Positions 45,279 to 57,587 of a DNA stretch of 64,000 nt are shown here, one piece after another. Made by a program: the position numbers and the translations under genes. The notes beneath the pieces were generated by a model. It did no database searches. It had not been told where the DNA came from and saw only the letters and a list, made by a program, of their open reading frames with translations. Every line of letters begins with the position of its first letter. Within the stretch, counting starts at the first letter, position 1. Source of the DNA: Eutypella sp. D-1 (lineage: Eukaryota > Ascomycota > Sordariomycetes > Xylariales > Diatrypaceae); contig JAJTTP010000016.1 of NCBI GenBank assembly GCA_023313575.1, forward strand, positions 496,001 through 560,000. The letters are read 5' to 3'.

Positions 45279-47734
45279 CTAGTCTGTGGTGAGACCGCGC
45301 TTCACGTCTTTAGCCAGGAGGCCGTGGAGGCTCTTCTCGGGTACGGGACGGGGGTACTCGGCGCGGCCGCCAAGGATGTCGACGACGTCCTTCATGCCGA
45401 TCCAGTGCGTGTCGATGGGGCGGCGGTTGCGCCAGTCGGTCTCCTTCTCTTCTACGTCCTTGCTTGGGGTAAACACCACGTTGGCGCCCTTGATTCCTAT
45501 CACGGTCGCGGTCATGGGGTCCGCTGCGATCTTATCGGGCTGCTCGTAGGGGCGGGGCCCGAATTGCTCTAGGTGCTGGATGCACTTGATCGCCAACCGT
45601 ACCGCGCGGCACCGGTCCATCGCCGACGGCACACCGCCCTGCTGTACGTGGCCCGGGATGCTGTCGCGCGCCTCGAATCGCTCATGCGCCTCTTCGCGGA
45701 TGATGTCTGCGATCAACTTGGCGCTGTATACCTTACTCGCCTTCTCGTTGACGAGGAGGAGCCTGCCCGCGCGCGACTGACCTCGGTCTTTCCTAAAGAC
45801 GTCTTTCAAGTGTCTTACGTCGGATGCGAGCATCTCAAGGCTGATGCCCTCCTCGGGGGTGTAAACGGCAGTTGCACCAACACCAAGACCTGCGAGTACC
45901 GCGACGTAGCCGGACCGACCACCCTGGGTCTCGATGACGAACACTCGTCTTCGAGTAGCAGAGGCAGACTGCTTGATCTTGTCGCAGTAGGCTACGAGTT
46001 CGTTGAGGCACGTGTCCGATCCCAGCGAGTATTCTGTGCCCGGTACGTTATTCGAGATCGTCGCGGGTAGTAGCGTCATAGGGATGGCTAGCGCCGGGAA
46101 CTTGTCTCTGGCTTTCCGTAGTTGTGAAACGGCGTGGAAAGCCTCGAAACCTCCGATGAGGAACAGCGCATCGAATTTGTGCTTCTTGATTAGACTGGCG
46201 ATGAGCTCCATGCCTGACTCCTCGGGAAGCTCGCGGTTCGTTCCTATCTCCGAACCACCCTTGCTTGCCCAGCCGTCGACTTCTAACCAATTGAACGGTC
46301 GAACTGCGCCAAGTGGCTTGTCATCATCGTGTCGAGCGAATCCGGCAAAGCCGTTGAAGATAGCCATGGGTTCATGGCCGCGAGCGCGGCAGTAAGCCAC
46401 GCCGGCGCGGACTGCTGCGTTCATACCGCCAGCAGGGGCTCCGACATTGATGAAGCCAATTCTCATTTTCTGTTCGACTGTCAGCTAAGATATCCTCCTC
46501 AACCTCCTCCTTATTCTTCACATACACGATAAAGCTTTTGTTCACTCACCTTTTCCGCTGGTAACGAGATATCGACATCAAGACCCATAGCAGTCGTCAT
46601 CATATATGACTGGTATTGGTCTGAGAATTCGGTATCGCGAAGGGCCATGGCCTCATCAAATTTCTGCTCGTCTATGAGCTGAGCGACCTCCTTGCTTTCC
46701 TGCACCGCGGCCATGAGAGGCTTCCGTGTGATCTTGTTCTCGGTAATAGCGATGAAGCAAGTCTCTGTCTCGGGCGTGGCCTCTAGTACCGCCTTAACGG
46801 CCTCAACTCCCTGCAGCGTTGCGAGCATCCTGTCGTACGCTACCGCGGTTCCTCCTCTCTGAACATGTCCGAGGGTGGTGATACGAGTGTCAAGGGCCAG
46901 ACCATTCTTGTCGGCAAGGAGGTCCTTGATCATGTCGCAGCTGATCTTGTTGCCGAAGCGGTCCCGAGCACCTTCCGCAACGATGACGATGGTCTTCCTC
47001 TTGCCCCACTCTCGATGTTCCTTGATTATCTCGCACATTTCTTCTCTCCAATTGTCCTGTCTGGGCTTCTCGGGGATGAAGATGAAGTCGGCGCCGGTGG
47101 CGACACCAGCCATGAGAGCTAGCCAACCACAATGACGACCCATGACCTCGATGACAAAGGCTCGCGAATGGGAAGCGGCAGTGGCCTCGATGTAGTCGAC
47201 CATCTCGCATATACGTGATAGGGCGGAGTAGGAACCGATGGTAGCATCGGTACCAGCCAAGTCATTGTCGATGGAGCCGACTAGTCCAACCAAGTTGAGA
47301 TGCTGATACGGGGCGACCTGCTGGGCAGTCAATTGACCGGTCGACACCAGTTCCTCTACCAATGAGGGCCATTCGGCGCGGAACTTGTCAGCGCCAGTCA
47401 GAGAGCCGTCACCACCGCAGATGATAAGGGCATCGATGCCTTTCAGGACCAAGTTCTTGGCAGCGGTTAGACGGCCGGGGCGTTCGAAGAAGGCCTTACA
47501 TCTGGCGGTTCCGATGAGGGTGCCTCCCTCGGATAAGTAGCCGCGTACATCGTTCCAAGCGGCTGGCTTAATGTAGTCTTCTCCCCTTACGAGACCCTCG
47601 TAGCCTTCGTATACACAGTATGGCTCGCACTCCATGTGGATGGACATGCGGACAACGGCTCGTACGACGGCATTCATACCGGGGGAGTCGCCCCCGGATG
47701 TCATAATAGCGATCTTTTTCTTGTGAGTATCCAT
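45279..47734 (-). CDS. pfk1: ATP-dependent 6-phosphofructokinase, tandem-domain
   Basis: Glycolytic enzyme that phosphorylates fructose 6-phosphate to fructose 1,6-bisphosphate in the cytosol. Exons are 47734-46550 and 46469-45279, with an 80-nt intron (GTGAGT..ACAG). The join reads [15 protein letters not shown] and gives 791 aa, close to the usual size of eukaryotic two-domain subunits. The N-terminal catalytic half has [15 protein letters not shown] for [23 protein letters not shown] with the catalytic Asp, [11 protein letters not shown], and GHVQRGG for substrate. The C-terminal half is the duplicated regulatory copy. Its equivalents are [41 protein letters not shown] (Asp lost at the catalytic position), [14 protein letters not shown] and GHVQQGG. 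That division into catalytic and allosteric halves is normal for fungal PFK. The exon boundary falls at the domain junction. Confidence 0.96.
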
Positions 47735-50700
47735 GATGAATGATTGGGATGGCGTGTAGGATTTAGTTGTTTGTCTAGGAAGAGAACGACAGAGGTGATC
47801 GACTAAGTCGTCAAGATAGGGTATTTAGGTCGTATTAAATAGGTATGCTGAGAGCAGACATGACAGAGCCCTTGGCACGGGCGAGGGCGGTGATCCTTAA
47901 CAATTATGATCAGCGACGGCAAGTACAAAGGCGGAAGGGTCATCGGACAGTCAGATCCAACGTTGCCTTCTAGGGAGAAACGTACGATATTCTCTACGGG
48001 AACCTTCTTCTCTTCCCAGAAAACAATAAAATGAAAAGGTAGGTATACAAAATTACAAATACCAACCAGGAGGCTCCTGCCCTTAGCAGCACGAGTGCCC
48101 AAAAAAGAAGGGGGTATCTAATATAGGTTAACTGAGGTTGAAGAATGGATGTTAAGATTTGCCCAGGTAAGGTTGCCTTGGGGGTGAAAAAGAGCTCTTA
48201 TCTGAATACAATCAACCAGGAGGGGAGGAGGGGCACTGGCAGCGTCATAAGCAGCGAATTAGTACAGGTACGTACTTATGGATGGTGGGGGTTTATATCC
48301 ACTAAGCCTAAAATGCTCTAGTCTAGTTACTTTCATGTTTGTATGAGTTACATCCGACGAGGGGTCGGAGGAGTGGAAACCCCCTCATTGAACTCAGGTT
48401 GAAGAGTATGTATACCTAAGTTCCAAGAGCTTCTTTGGATCTTCCTTCCAATCCATCCGGAAGGTTACCCCCTACCTACCTCGTACCCTACCAACCCTAC
48501 TAGGCAAGTAGTTAAACTTTAATCAACGTCAACCTCGGGTTTGGGTCTCAAACTGCTACATCACTCACACACATCTGGACAGTAGTACATTACGTACCTA
48601 GGTATCTTCCACCTCTACCTGTGCCTGGTCATTATCCAGCTTAGAAGCCTCGTGCAAGATGGCTACAAGAAAACATGATGGAATATGCTTAATAGCAGTT
48701 GCTTTACAAAGTGGAGAGATACTCGACCCGTTAAAACAAGAGATGGAAGAAGAAAAAAAATCTTCTTTGTTCACTAACTAAACAGGCCCGAATACTACAA
48801 TCCGGAGCTGTGCGGGAGCCCCCAAGTAGGAGACACCCGGGCAGGTACTACGGTCCATAAGTACCTAGGTATATCTCCAGGCTTCAGGTACCTCGATACT
48901 GTTAAATCACCACCCACTCCATAAAGAATACCAGATCGAGCTGCATCAGCCAATGACAAGTCACCATTTCACTTCTAAATTCCCTCAACGGGTCAAGTCT
49001 CGCTCTTGTCACTGTAAGTCACCAACCAGCACGGGAACGCGGGTGTTAAGATGACTAGGGCAGCGAAGATCCATGGATGGCTCGGATGGGAAAGTTGTCG
49101 CAATCGTTGTTGAAATCATGGATGCAATCATGGATGATTCGGCATCGTACATCGTACATCGTATCCACTGATCCAGCAATATGTATGTAGCAAATGTAGC
49201 AAGCAATGCCTCAAAGTGACAGGCCTAACCGAACCCAGCAGCCAAGCCATCCAGCCCTTCCAGCCCGCCCAGCCCTTCCATCTCTCCCGCCCAGTCCGCC
49301 CAGCAAAAAAAGTCATCTGGGCATCTGCCAGTGATAAGGAAACCCCGCAGAACGTGCCAAACCCGGCTGCCCGTCTTACCTCTGTGTGCGCGGCAATCCG
49401 GCGTCCTGCGCCTCTCACTACCGCCGCCCGCTGCTCTCAATGGAAATCGTACGATCTTTTTTTCTTCCCCTTCTTCTTCTTTCTTCTATGTCCAAGGATT
49501 TCAGGATATGCGTATGCGTCATACTGTCCCAAATATTCACAAAATGCTACCCATTGTACCATATACCATGAGCAAAATGGCTGCTGTGTCACTACTACTT
49601 GTGTGTCTTTGTGTTTATGTGGATGTTACATTACATTTTAGATCGGCCCACCCACCACGCCATCTCATGAACTAGAGCTCTAAAATCGCCGTGAATCCCA
49701 AGGGCGAGGCCGCAGAGACCGTTGAAAATTCGGCCGGCCCGAGCCCCCCTAATCCGCCGCATCTGGCGTAATGGAACCCCAACCCACCCGTGCAGCTCAG
49801 CCTTAAGGGGGAAGCATCGTGAGATTCCCACCACGCTATTGCGTTTCTTATCTTTTGCCACCTGCCTCGCCAGCGGGTTTAGTATGTAGAAGCCTTACCT
49901 AGAACTGTCATGTCAACCACCTACCCGGGAATAAGCGGGGTTGCTCGTCGCTTTCATCGTCGCGCGCTGGGGGCCGCTCTCGCATATCACCGATACGGCT
50001 TGGGAAATTCATGCCACCCCGAAAGAGTCGGAGGATGCCAGCGGCCAAGCGGCTAGCCGAGACCCAACTCACGACCGTGCCGCATATGATTGGAGGCCGG
50101 CGGCCGACCCCCCAACTGACCCAAGACAAAATGCGGCAGCACATAACAGTGCACATGCGGGAGGGAATTTCGGCAAAGAGAAGTAACAACAAAGGAAAAA
50201 ACCGCTTCATCGAGATTCCGGGGGGCCTGATCCCGGGTGCCGCGAAGGAGCGGTGGAGGGATAGGGAAACCCCGGACTATCTAGAAGCCAGTTATACAAA
50301 CAAAGATTAGCCCATCACGATACGATATGTTTCATTCTACGCACCACGGGATGTAGAGCAGTTAGAAACTGCGTACCGGATGCTCAGGTGACCAGGTGAC
50401 ACCACCACGGGTCCCCTACACATTTACCTGTAGATATTATATATCGTCAATTTACTCTCTTCCCCGTCCTCCATCTGCCATTCCGTCTAGGCCCTACCGA
50501 GTACTTCGCCCTGCGGGGTGTTGACCTCAGGATTTAATCTGGCAGCTATACTGTAGACTTCTAACATGTCTCGACTGCTGATTGTAATCAATGTTGTCGC
50601 TCTCATGTTCATGGTGTGCAGTGTCCAGTGTGCAGTGTCTTCTTCGCACGGGCCGGTGAGATGCGGACTAACGCCAGCAATTCTAGGTGAGTCGAGGCAA

Positions 50701-51358
50701 GCATCCCCCCGTCTTCACCCCCCGCCCCCGGTGCAGTTTGTCTGAGCATACCTGAGATCAACCACCCAGATGCCAGGAACACAGTGCACAATCAAGGCCC
50801 CTCTTTGTCGGCCGCGAAGCTCTTACACCTCAAGCCCCCAAACCAGGCACTCTACAGGATTGCTTGAGACCCTTTTACCGTATTCTATATAACTAAGGGT
50901 TGTTCCATGATGACTGATACGACTGCGCCGATGAGCAAGGCCCTCATCATCATAATTCCTCCACCCTCGGCCACTCGGATATCGACTACGCTTCCTGGCT
51001 CCAGAGCATGGCGCATCTTACAATAAACCCCTTAAAATAGTAGAGCATGTACCGTGCCTTCGAAGGCATTGGAAGCGTCAAACGAGGTATCCAGGAACGG
51101 TACCGCCTAGGTGGATCACTTTCAGTGATCTCCTGAGCTGGTTGCCACGGTCCGTTGAGCCCCTTAATGTGGGGCTACTATAGGGGGGTTCTTCCACTTG
51201 TATCTCGTATTAGTTCGCTCTATCTAGTCCCAATATACCCTTACCGCAGCATTCTAACCACGGTGCTAGTAGTTATAACGAACCCTGACCTTTGATGAAG
51301 GCCGTTCGCTACTTCCGCTTCTGGGCCGGCCTCGCCGGCAGTGCGTTTAAGATAAATT
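47735..51358. other. Gene-poor upstream region of PFK
   Basis: Promoter and 5' DNA of the phosphofructokinase gene, then 2-3 kb without a gene I can support. CCTAGG-centred motifs occur at about 48595-48604 and 48862-48871. Pro/Ser-rich overlapping frames at 49216-49675 and basic frames at 49941-50310 have no domain, splice support or conserved look. T/C-rich stretch at about 49455-49490. Confidence 0.4.
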
Positions 51359-51680
51359 ATGGCGACATCTCGACGCCAGAACAGGTCACAGTTTGAGCCG
51401 TACCCATACGAGGTCGGTTTCCAGTAGTTGGAATGCAGTCGGTGTTCCTACGGGAACCGCTACGGGCGGTTAGTGGATGTCAAGCGAGCATACTACCCGC
51501 ATGGCGTAGTTTTCGTTCCTCCGTCAAGGTCTCATGCGCATTACGCTCCTCTTGAAGCCAAAGGCGCCGCTATCACGACTCCTAGCCCCCACCATCAGCA
51601 CCGTTGAATTTGAGGCTCGGAATCCTGTTCCGGCATCGGCCAGACGTCGCGAAGTCGAGAACCTATCACGGAGTGTTTGA
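51359..51680 (+). pseudogene. Probable decayed coding sequence
   Basis: From an ATG at 51359 the frame reads SRRQNRSQFEPYPYEVGFQ, hits TAG at 51425-51427 (one C-to-T change from CAG), and continues LECSRCSYGNRYGRLVDVK and AYYPHGVVFVPPSR up to TGA at 51605-51607. A +1-shifted frame then continues TVEFEARNPVPASARRREVE to a stop near 51679. Protein-like composition, a CxxC pair, one stop and one frameshift suggest a broken gene or an unrecognised multi-exon one. I do not recognise the family. Confidence 0.35.
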
Positions 51681-53685
51681 ATGTCTCTCTGGGTAGTAGA
51701 GGGGCTACGACTAGAAGAAGAGGTAGATTATAGTCTTAGCGACCAAAACTTCATCTTAGACCTTCTGCCATTGCTAAAGACGCCAAGACAAAGAGCCTTG
51801 CGCCACCAACGTCTTCATGCCCGTAGCTTATCGTCGTCATCCGCGTGGCTGCGTCAACAGGGAGTGCAAGTGAGGTAACGGTACTTGTTGCACAGACAGG
51901 GAGATGCCTCCCTCAAGGGTAATACAGACCCCAGTTAGGAGGCGTTATGAATACAAGGAATTTTCTTAGCATAGTAGTACCGTGGTGGCAGTGAATGTGC
52001 AAACACTGCAAAGACAGAACTAGATTCCTTGTCATAAGGAGGGCGGTTGTTGGACTAAGGCTCTTAAAAAATACAGACTGAGCTTCCAATAGGCATACCC
52101 ATGATAGCATATGCAATGCCCTACATCCCCAGAAACCACGTCCCTGCTCGCTCGCCGCCTCGTTCCTCAGTGCACCACTGCCACGCGCTTCGTCCCACGC
52201 TAAGCTCACTTCCACCCATCGGCGCCGAGGGGACGGGGACTTGGATCCGAGAAGGCACTTCGATCCTATCTCGATACGGCATAGGAACACGCACGGAACC
52301 GCCGTCTCTTTCTTCTTAAACTTTCCGGCTATGGCATGGGGTATGCCTGCCCATGGCGCGGCATCTCATATTCATTAGCTAGTCCGGCCTAGTCCCGACA
52401 CTATCTACCGGCCAGCCAAGTGCATCGCCTATCCAAGCATGATGAACAATAAACAGTGGCCTCGCCTCGGTCAAGGCCCTGGGATCCTAATCAGCGAAGC
52501 TATGGCGTCCTGGCCTATCCATCATAAACGACGACGACAAGGATACACTTACCAACCGCGAACCAGACCCCGCGCGAGTTCCCTAGCCCTAGCCCTGGAC
52601 CTGATCCCCTGAATGGCGAGTGTCTGCTCAAAGCAGAGCCTGCAAGGTCCCCTGCCTCCGCGGCTCTCGCTCTCCACGCCCTCAGCGGGGAACGAGCAGA
52701 TCAGCTCATGACATGATGTCTGGCAACTGACTGTACGTTACAGATTTCATTTGCTTACCCGCTGAGTCGTCAGGGTCCCGTGGGCGGTATGCACACGAGA
52801 GCGGCACCCTGACGTACCAGTATCCTCCTTCAGACAACTACACTACCTAATAGGTCGATCGACAGCAGTATATATCAAAACTTCGACCACTAGCTGGTTC
52901 GAAGTTCTCAGTTACATGCATGCACGCAACCCAGTCATCTGTGTGAAGCTTTTCAAGTGTTTATTCGTTCGTTAAAAATGGTGGTGTATGTAAGACAGAT
53001 CGTAGTCGTAAGGTCATAATTTGAAAAGAGAATAGAAAAAGCAAGCAAGAAAAAGGAAAACATATCCATCCAAAATTTCCATGGAGGTTCGCCCAGGCGA
53101 AGACATCATATCAACATCCAGAGGCATACATCTAACCAGCCGACCAACCACAAACGTCCGACCCAAAATGCTCGAACCCACCAAAACCCATCCGCCACCT
53201 CGATCTTAGAAAATATAAAGGTCGTTCCGCCGTAGCTCGTTATATAAGGTCGCCCGTGGGGATGCCAGAACCGGAAGAAAGAAGAGTTGATGAAAGGTAA
53301 TAAAAGAAAAAGAAATCGAGGCCATGATTCTGTACAACCACTCCGAAACACCAATGAGGACACGAAGAAAAAGGCTCTCTTTAGATTCCTTGATGAGGGC
53401 CCGGGGTTATGGCACCGAACCTCCTTGGTGTAACATTTTGAAATATCCTCTCTAGGTAGCAGCGTTCCTTCCGCGATGGGAAAAGCCATAACCAAACATC
53501 CGAGGCTTCATTCCATTAGATACTGGACGTGATGTTCAGCCTGCGAATAGATGCCGACGCCGAGAGAAAGTGGGAACGCACTCTGGCCTGGAGGTCCGCA
53601 GCCTAGAAGCTAAACACCCTTTAATGTCCCAAGAAGCGAGATAGAGAAATCTAAATGCTGTAAGGGGCTTGAGGAAGGTGGGGGT
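51681..53685. other. Intergenic, pseudogene to Arg-rich protein gene
   Basis: No supported gene. Overlapping frames at 51913-52319 lie on both strands with no domain. The right end is the probable 3' UTR of the next gene on the minus strand (A/T-rich, 53000-53680). I see nothing else. Confidence 0.4.
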
Positions 53686-55477
53686 TTAGCGCAGGTAACG
53701 AGGGGCGCGATCATATACGACCTCGCGTTCAACAATGCGTTCGTCGTCGACCTTGTCCCAAGCGAGGGAGCGGCGGGAACCCGAGCCGGAGTGCTCGTGG
53801 TCATAGTGGAAGTGGTGGTGGTGGCTCTTGCGGTCACGGTCCCGGCTGTCGCGGTAGTCACGCTCCCAATCGAGTTCACGGGCTCGGCGGCGCCGTGCGG
53901 CATGTCGGATTTTATCCGAGGCATTGACTAGCTCCACAACATCCTCCTGTTGATCATCCTTGGTCAGCTTGAGTTTAACGACAAGATAAAAGAGAGAGCA
54001 TAGGTTGCGAGGGAAGGGGCGAAAGGAGCTTCGAACTTACGTAGCGCAGATACTCCATGACATAGAAGAAATCGTCCGTCTCCTCATAATTATAACCGTG
54101 CTTCTCGATCGCCTCGCGGCAGACGAGGTCTTTGGTGATCTCGGTCCACATTTCCTTCTCTTTGCGCTTTGCTGCCGGGCGTGATGACTCCCGGATCGAG
54201 ATCCGCCGATCATGGATCTCCTCGACTTCCCTATCTCGGCCGCGGTCACGGCTCCGGTCTCTATCAGAGTCGTAGATCTGCACGCTGAGGCGGTCTCGCT
54301 CCCGGTCAGATAGAGGGAGAGCAGGCTCGCTGGCAGACGGGGAGCTAAGTGCCGCACCACCATCACTCTCAGGCAGAAACTTGCTCCGCCGCACGCCGTT
54401 ATACCGCTGCCACGTGACCTCAGCACCGCCGCCTCCAACGCCATCCATCTTGACACGCTCAGTACCAGGAGGCACGTCGATAATAGTCCAGTCGCGGGTA
54501 GCGCCGTGATAGGCTTCACCCATGCGTCCCCGGTTATCGATCTTGCTCGTGATATACTCAGCCTCTTCATCCCAGTCGTTACGCCGGACCTCAGAGTGGG
54601 CGCGGCGACGATTTCCTGTCTCACGGTCGCGTACCATCAGGAGATCCTCCTCATAGACTGATTGCGGACGGGGGCGGGGTCGAGACCGGGATCGGCTGTG
54701 GGTGTGCGTAATGTCGATATCCGTTTCACCCCGGCCGTGCCGGATGTCGATGTCCGTTTCGCACTGCTCCCTCGTGCGAGGAGCAGGCGGCGGTGGCGGT
54801 GGCGGGGTGGGGGACCTTGCTCGAATCATGCCTTTCATGAAATCAGCGAAATGTGGTCGATTTTGAGCAGGTCCCAGGAACAACTTACCATGGTCGATGT
54901 CACGATAGTGGGTGATGACCTCCCGCTCGATGGTAGGGCCTTTAATGACGGCTGGGGGTGCAGGCGGGGGAGGCGGAGATGGGCTAGGACTTGGAGAAGG
55001 GCGCTTCTCTCTCTCCATCATGATGCGGATGCGTTCACGGTCCGGCTCGGGTGTGGGGGACCTCGGCCTCCGCCTCTCGACGACACGGGAGTCAACGTCT
55101 ACGCGCAGATCCCTCTGCGGCGGCGGAGAGGGCGACCTATCCGGGACAACGTATCTCGGGCGGGCAGTGACGGAGAGGGGCCTAGGAGGAGGACTGAGGC
55201 TCCTGGGGCGTTCGACATAACGCTCCCTGACAAAAGTCTGGGGCTGGGGGCTCGGACTGCGGGGTCTTCTCCGATCAACAGTCTCGACCTCACGGCGACT
55301 CAGCACCAAGGCCCCGGCCTCGGGCCTCCTGTTGTCCTCGCGCATAAAATGGGGGACGCGATCACGAACGCGGGAGTCGAGATCATCATCATGTTCCCTA
55401 ACAGCGACCCGGGGCCGACTCCGAGATTGGTAGTCTCGGTCGTCCAGGTCGCTGCGACTAGCGCGGCTGTACGACAT
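53686..55477 (-). CDS. Arg/Ser/Asp-rich protein with conserved fungal domain (DUF8035-type)
   Basis: Exons are 55477-54041 and 53967-53686, with a 73-nt intron (GTAAGT..CAAG). The join reads MEYLRYLTKDDQQED and gives 572 aa. The first half is disordered: RSRPR, RDR and Pro-rich runs (RRPRSPSPQPQTFVRER; PSPSPSPSPPPPPAPPAVIK), like an RS-domain or nuclear protein. A folded region at about 295-350 (NDWDEEAEYITSKIDNRGRMG; GATRDWTIIDVPPGTERVKMDG; VTWQRYNGVRRSKFLPE) matches a domain of unknown function widespread in filamentous ascomycetes, which I believe is DUF8035. The C-terminal part (EMWTEITKDLVCREAIEKHGYNYEETDDFFYVMEYL) is also conserved-looking and helical, followed by an Arg/His-rich tail. 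No signal peptide is seen. Function is unknown; nuclear RNA- or chromatin-related is a guess from composition. Confidence 0.78.
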
Positions 55478-56590
55478 GGCGAGGATGAAGACGGTCTACT
55501 GTCGTATTTTCAAAAAATCTACTAGTTTTGAAAAATGACCGATTATCTTCCTGGTGGTGAAAGTAACGCAGAAGAAGGTACAAGATTCAATCAATTTGGG
55601 GGAGTAAAAGTGAGGGTGAGAGTGAGGAGTACGAAGGTCTCACAGTATAAGTGAGTGAAAATTGGCGCTCCCTCTTGTGTACTCGTGACGTAGCGGGGTA
55701 GTGTTCAGGTGGCTGGTGGCTGGTAAGACAGGGGGACGATCACCGCCCGTATGACGATAGTGACACGATATCCCTTCTCACGGAAAAACTCAACCAACTA
55801 TAGAGAAGCAACAAGATAGAGCAAAACTACTACTGTCACTTTTTTAAGCCGCCTGCCTTCGATGAAGAAAGAAAGACGGTTAGTCTTGATAAACGATGAA
55901 GAAGGTTGATGGTGAGGAATGAATTGGAAGAAAGGAAGAGGTCAGCAAATGGGCAGACTGTAAAGAAGAAATGCAGTAGTACCCTTCTCTGGATGAATAA
56001 TATTTTAATACTTAAAAAAAGTTCGGCTCGTTAGAGTTAGCCTGCCCAATGTCAGGTTCTCTCTCAGCTGCTGCCACTGGAACACGAGTGGAACACGAGC
56101 GGATGACGATGAGTGGTGGTGGGTGGATCAGTCAGGCTGGCGGCAGGCCAGGGTTTTGGAAGGGAAAGGAAGGAGAAACAGGGGCGGCTAGGCGGGGATG
56201 GATCTATATCCGTATTATGTAGCTTGTCGGGCTGTCTTGGATATTCAAATAATATGCCGGATAGATATTCCAGACTTTGCTCTGACTAAAGCAAAACAAG
56301 CAATGGAGATGGATATGGGATTTTCTATTCTCTATGGAGTTCTTGTTTCTGCGTAGGTTGGTACGTCGTGTTCATCCCCGGTCTTCTAAATGGGGACTGG
56401 GGTGAATAAACTAGGAACAGGAACATACGTCGTCATGTCACAAGCTGGTCATGGTATAAATGAATGCTTCCAAGTTCTAAAGTTATTATCGTAGTTGGAA
56501 GAGCCGGGGTGTTGGGTACACTGTCTGTAATAGCAGGGTGATGATGGGAAGAGAAGGTGGGGGTGCAGCGAAGGAGAGGGGGAATGGGAT

Positions 56591-56627
56591 AGGATGGCAT
56601 GGGATGGCATGGGATGGCATGGGATGG
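56591..56627. repeat. GGGATGGCAT decamer tandem repeat
   Basis: About 3.7 copies of a ten-base unit, the first starting AGGATGGCAT and the last degenerating into GGGATGGAAC. A small minisatellite with no coding context. Confidence 0.85.
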
Positions 56628-57548
56628 AACCGAATGGAGATGGAGTTGAAGAGTGTACTTTTTTATGCATTCTTCGGTACATGTGGATAACAATGTCTGA
56701 GGGCTTCCAGTGCCGGCTGGAAGTTCGCCGGCATGTCAGGTTGTCAACCGTACGTTTAATACCCGACATAATTAATACATAATAGATGCATGCATCGTGT
56801 GTGCAAGAGTGTACGTGCTCACACAAGATAGATACATACATATTACGGCTATGTACTAACTTACCTACCTAGATATATAAGTACTATCCATTGGTATACA
56901 GGTACCTAGTTAAAATAATTAGGTAGGGTTATAATCGATCGCACACATAGTACTGTACGTAGTACTATACATAGAAAGACAGATGAGTATACCTGGAGAT
57001 AGAGACACGATGGAACTCCCCGGAAACGCCGTTTAAAACACCTTGACGCCCACCTGCATATATAGCCTGACTGCACTTGCGCTTCTCCTTCTCTCACCGG
57101 GGCTGTGGAGGGATTGGGGGACTTCGCTCGGCTTCTCCACCGGGCCCGAATGGATAACGGACAGCTGAGCATAATAGAGGAGCTAATGTACCCTACAGGC
57201 GACTTTTTTTTTCTCTCAGATTTTTTTGGTCTTTCCTACACAAGGCGTCGATTCCCGATGTCGATGACATCTAGCATCATCTAGATAATCCAAAGCCAAG
57301 AAGGAACCTCTTCTTACTGGAATAAAACGAAGAAGCAAGGGGGCTGGGGGGAAGTGCTTAGTGGGGATAGAGGAGGAGAGGCAAACCGGCAAGCTGGCTG
57401 GCAAGCTGGGCGATGCGCTAGAACTGCGGCTAACACCACTAAACACGTACTTACATAGAACCCAGTAAAGGCATCATCGAACGCATGAATGCAACGAAAG
57501 AAATGCACGAAGGGTAGGTAGTATATGTAGGATGTAGATTACAATAGA

Positions 57549-57551
<3 letters not shown>

Positions 57552-57586
<35 letters not shown>

Positions 57587-57587
57587 T
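57552..57587. repeat. (CTGG)n tandem repeat
   Basis: About eight CTGG units in a row, imperfect at both ends. Simple repeat. Confidence 0.85.

Noticed and set aside
46511..47734. PFK as two separate single-domain genes
   Set aside because: An intron with GTGAGT..ACAG at 46549-46470 joins both halves in frame, and fungal PFK is normally a tandem-domain protein.
49941..50310. Basic 81- and 99-codon plus-strand frames
   Set aside because: They overlap each other in different phases and a minus-strand frame; no recognisable motif or splice extension.
52570..52600. CCCTAGCCCTAGCCCTGG as a telomere-like tract
   Set aside because: Only about two and a half imperfect units, embedded in unique sequence.
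54662..55525. 287-codon plus-strand frame opposite the Arg-rich protein
   Set aside because: Antisense shadow of a repetitive GC-rich coding region; no domain.
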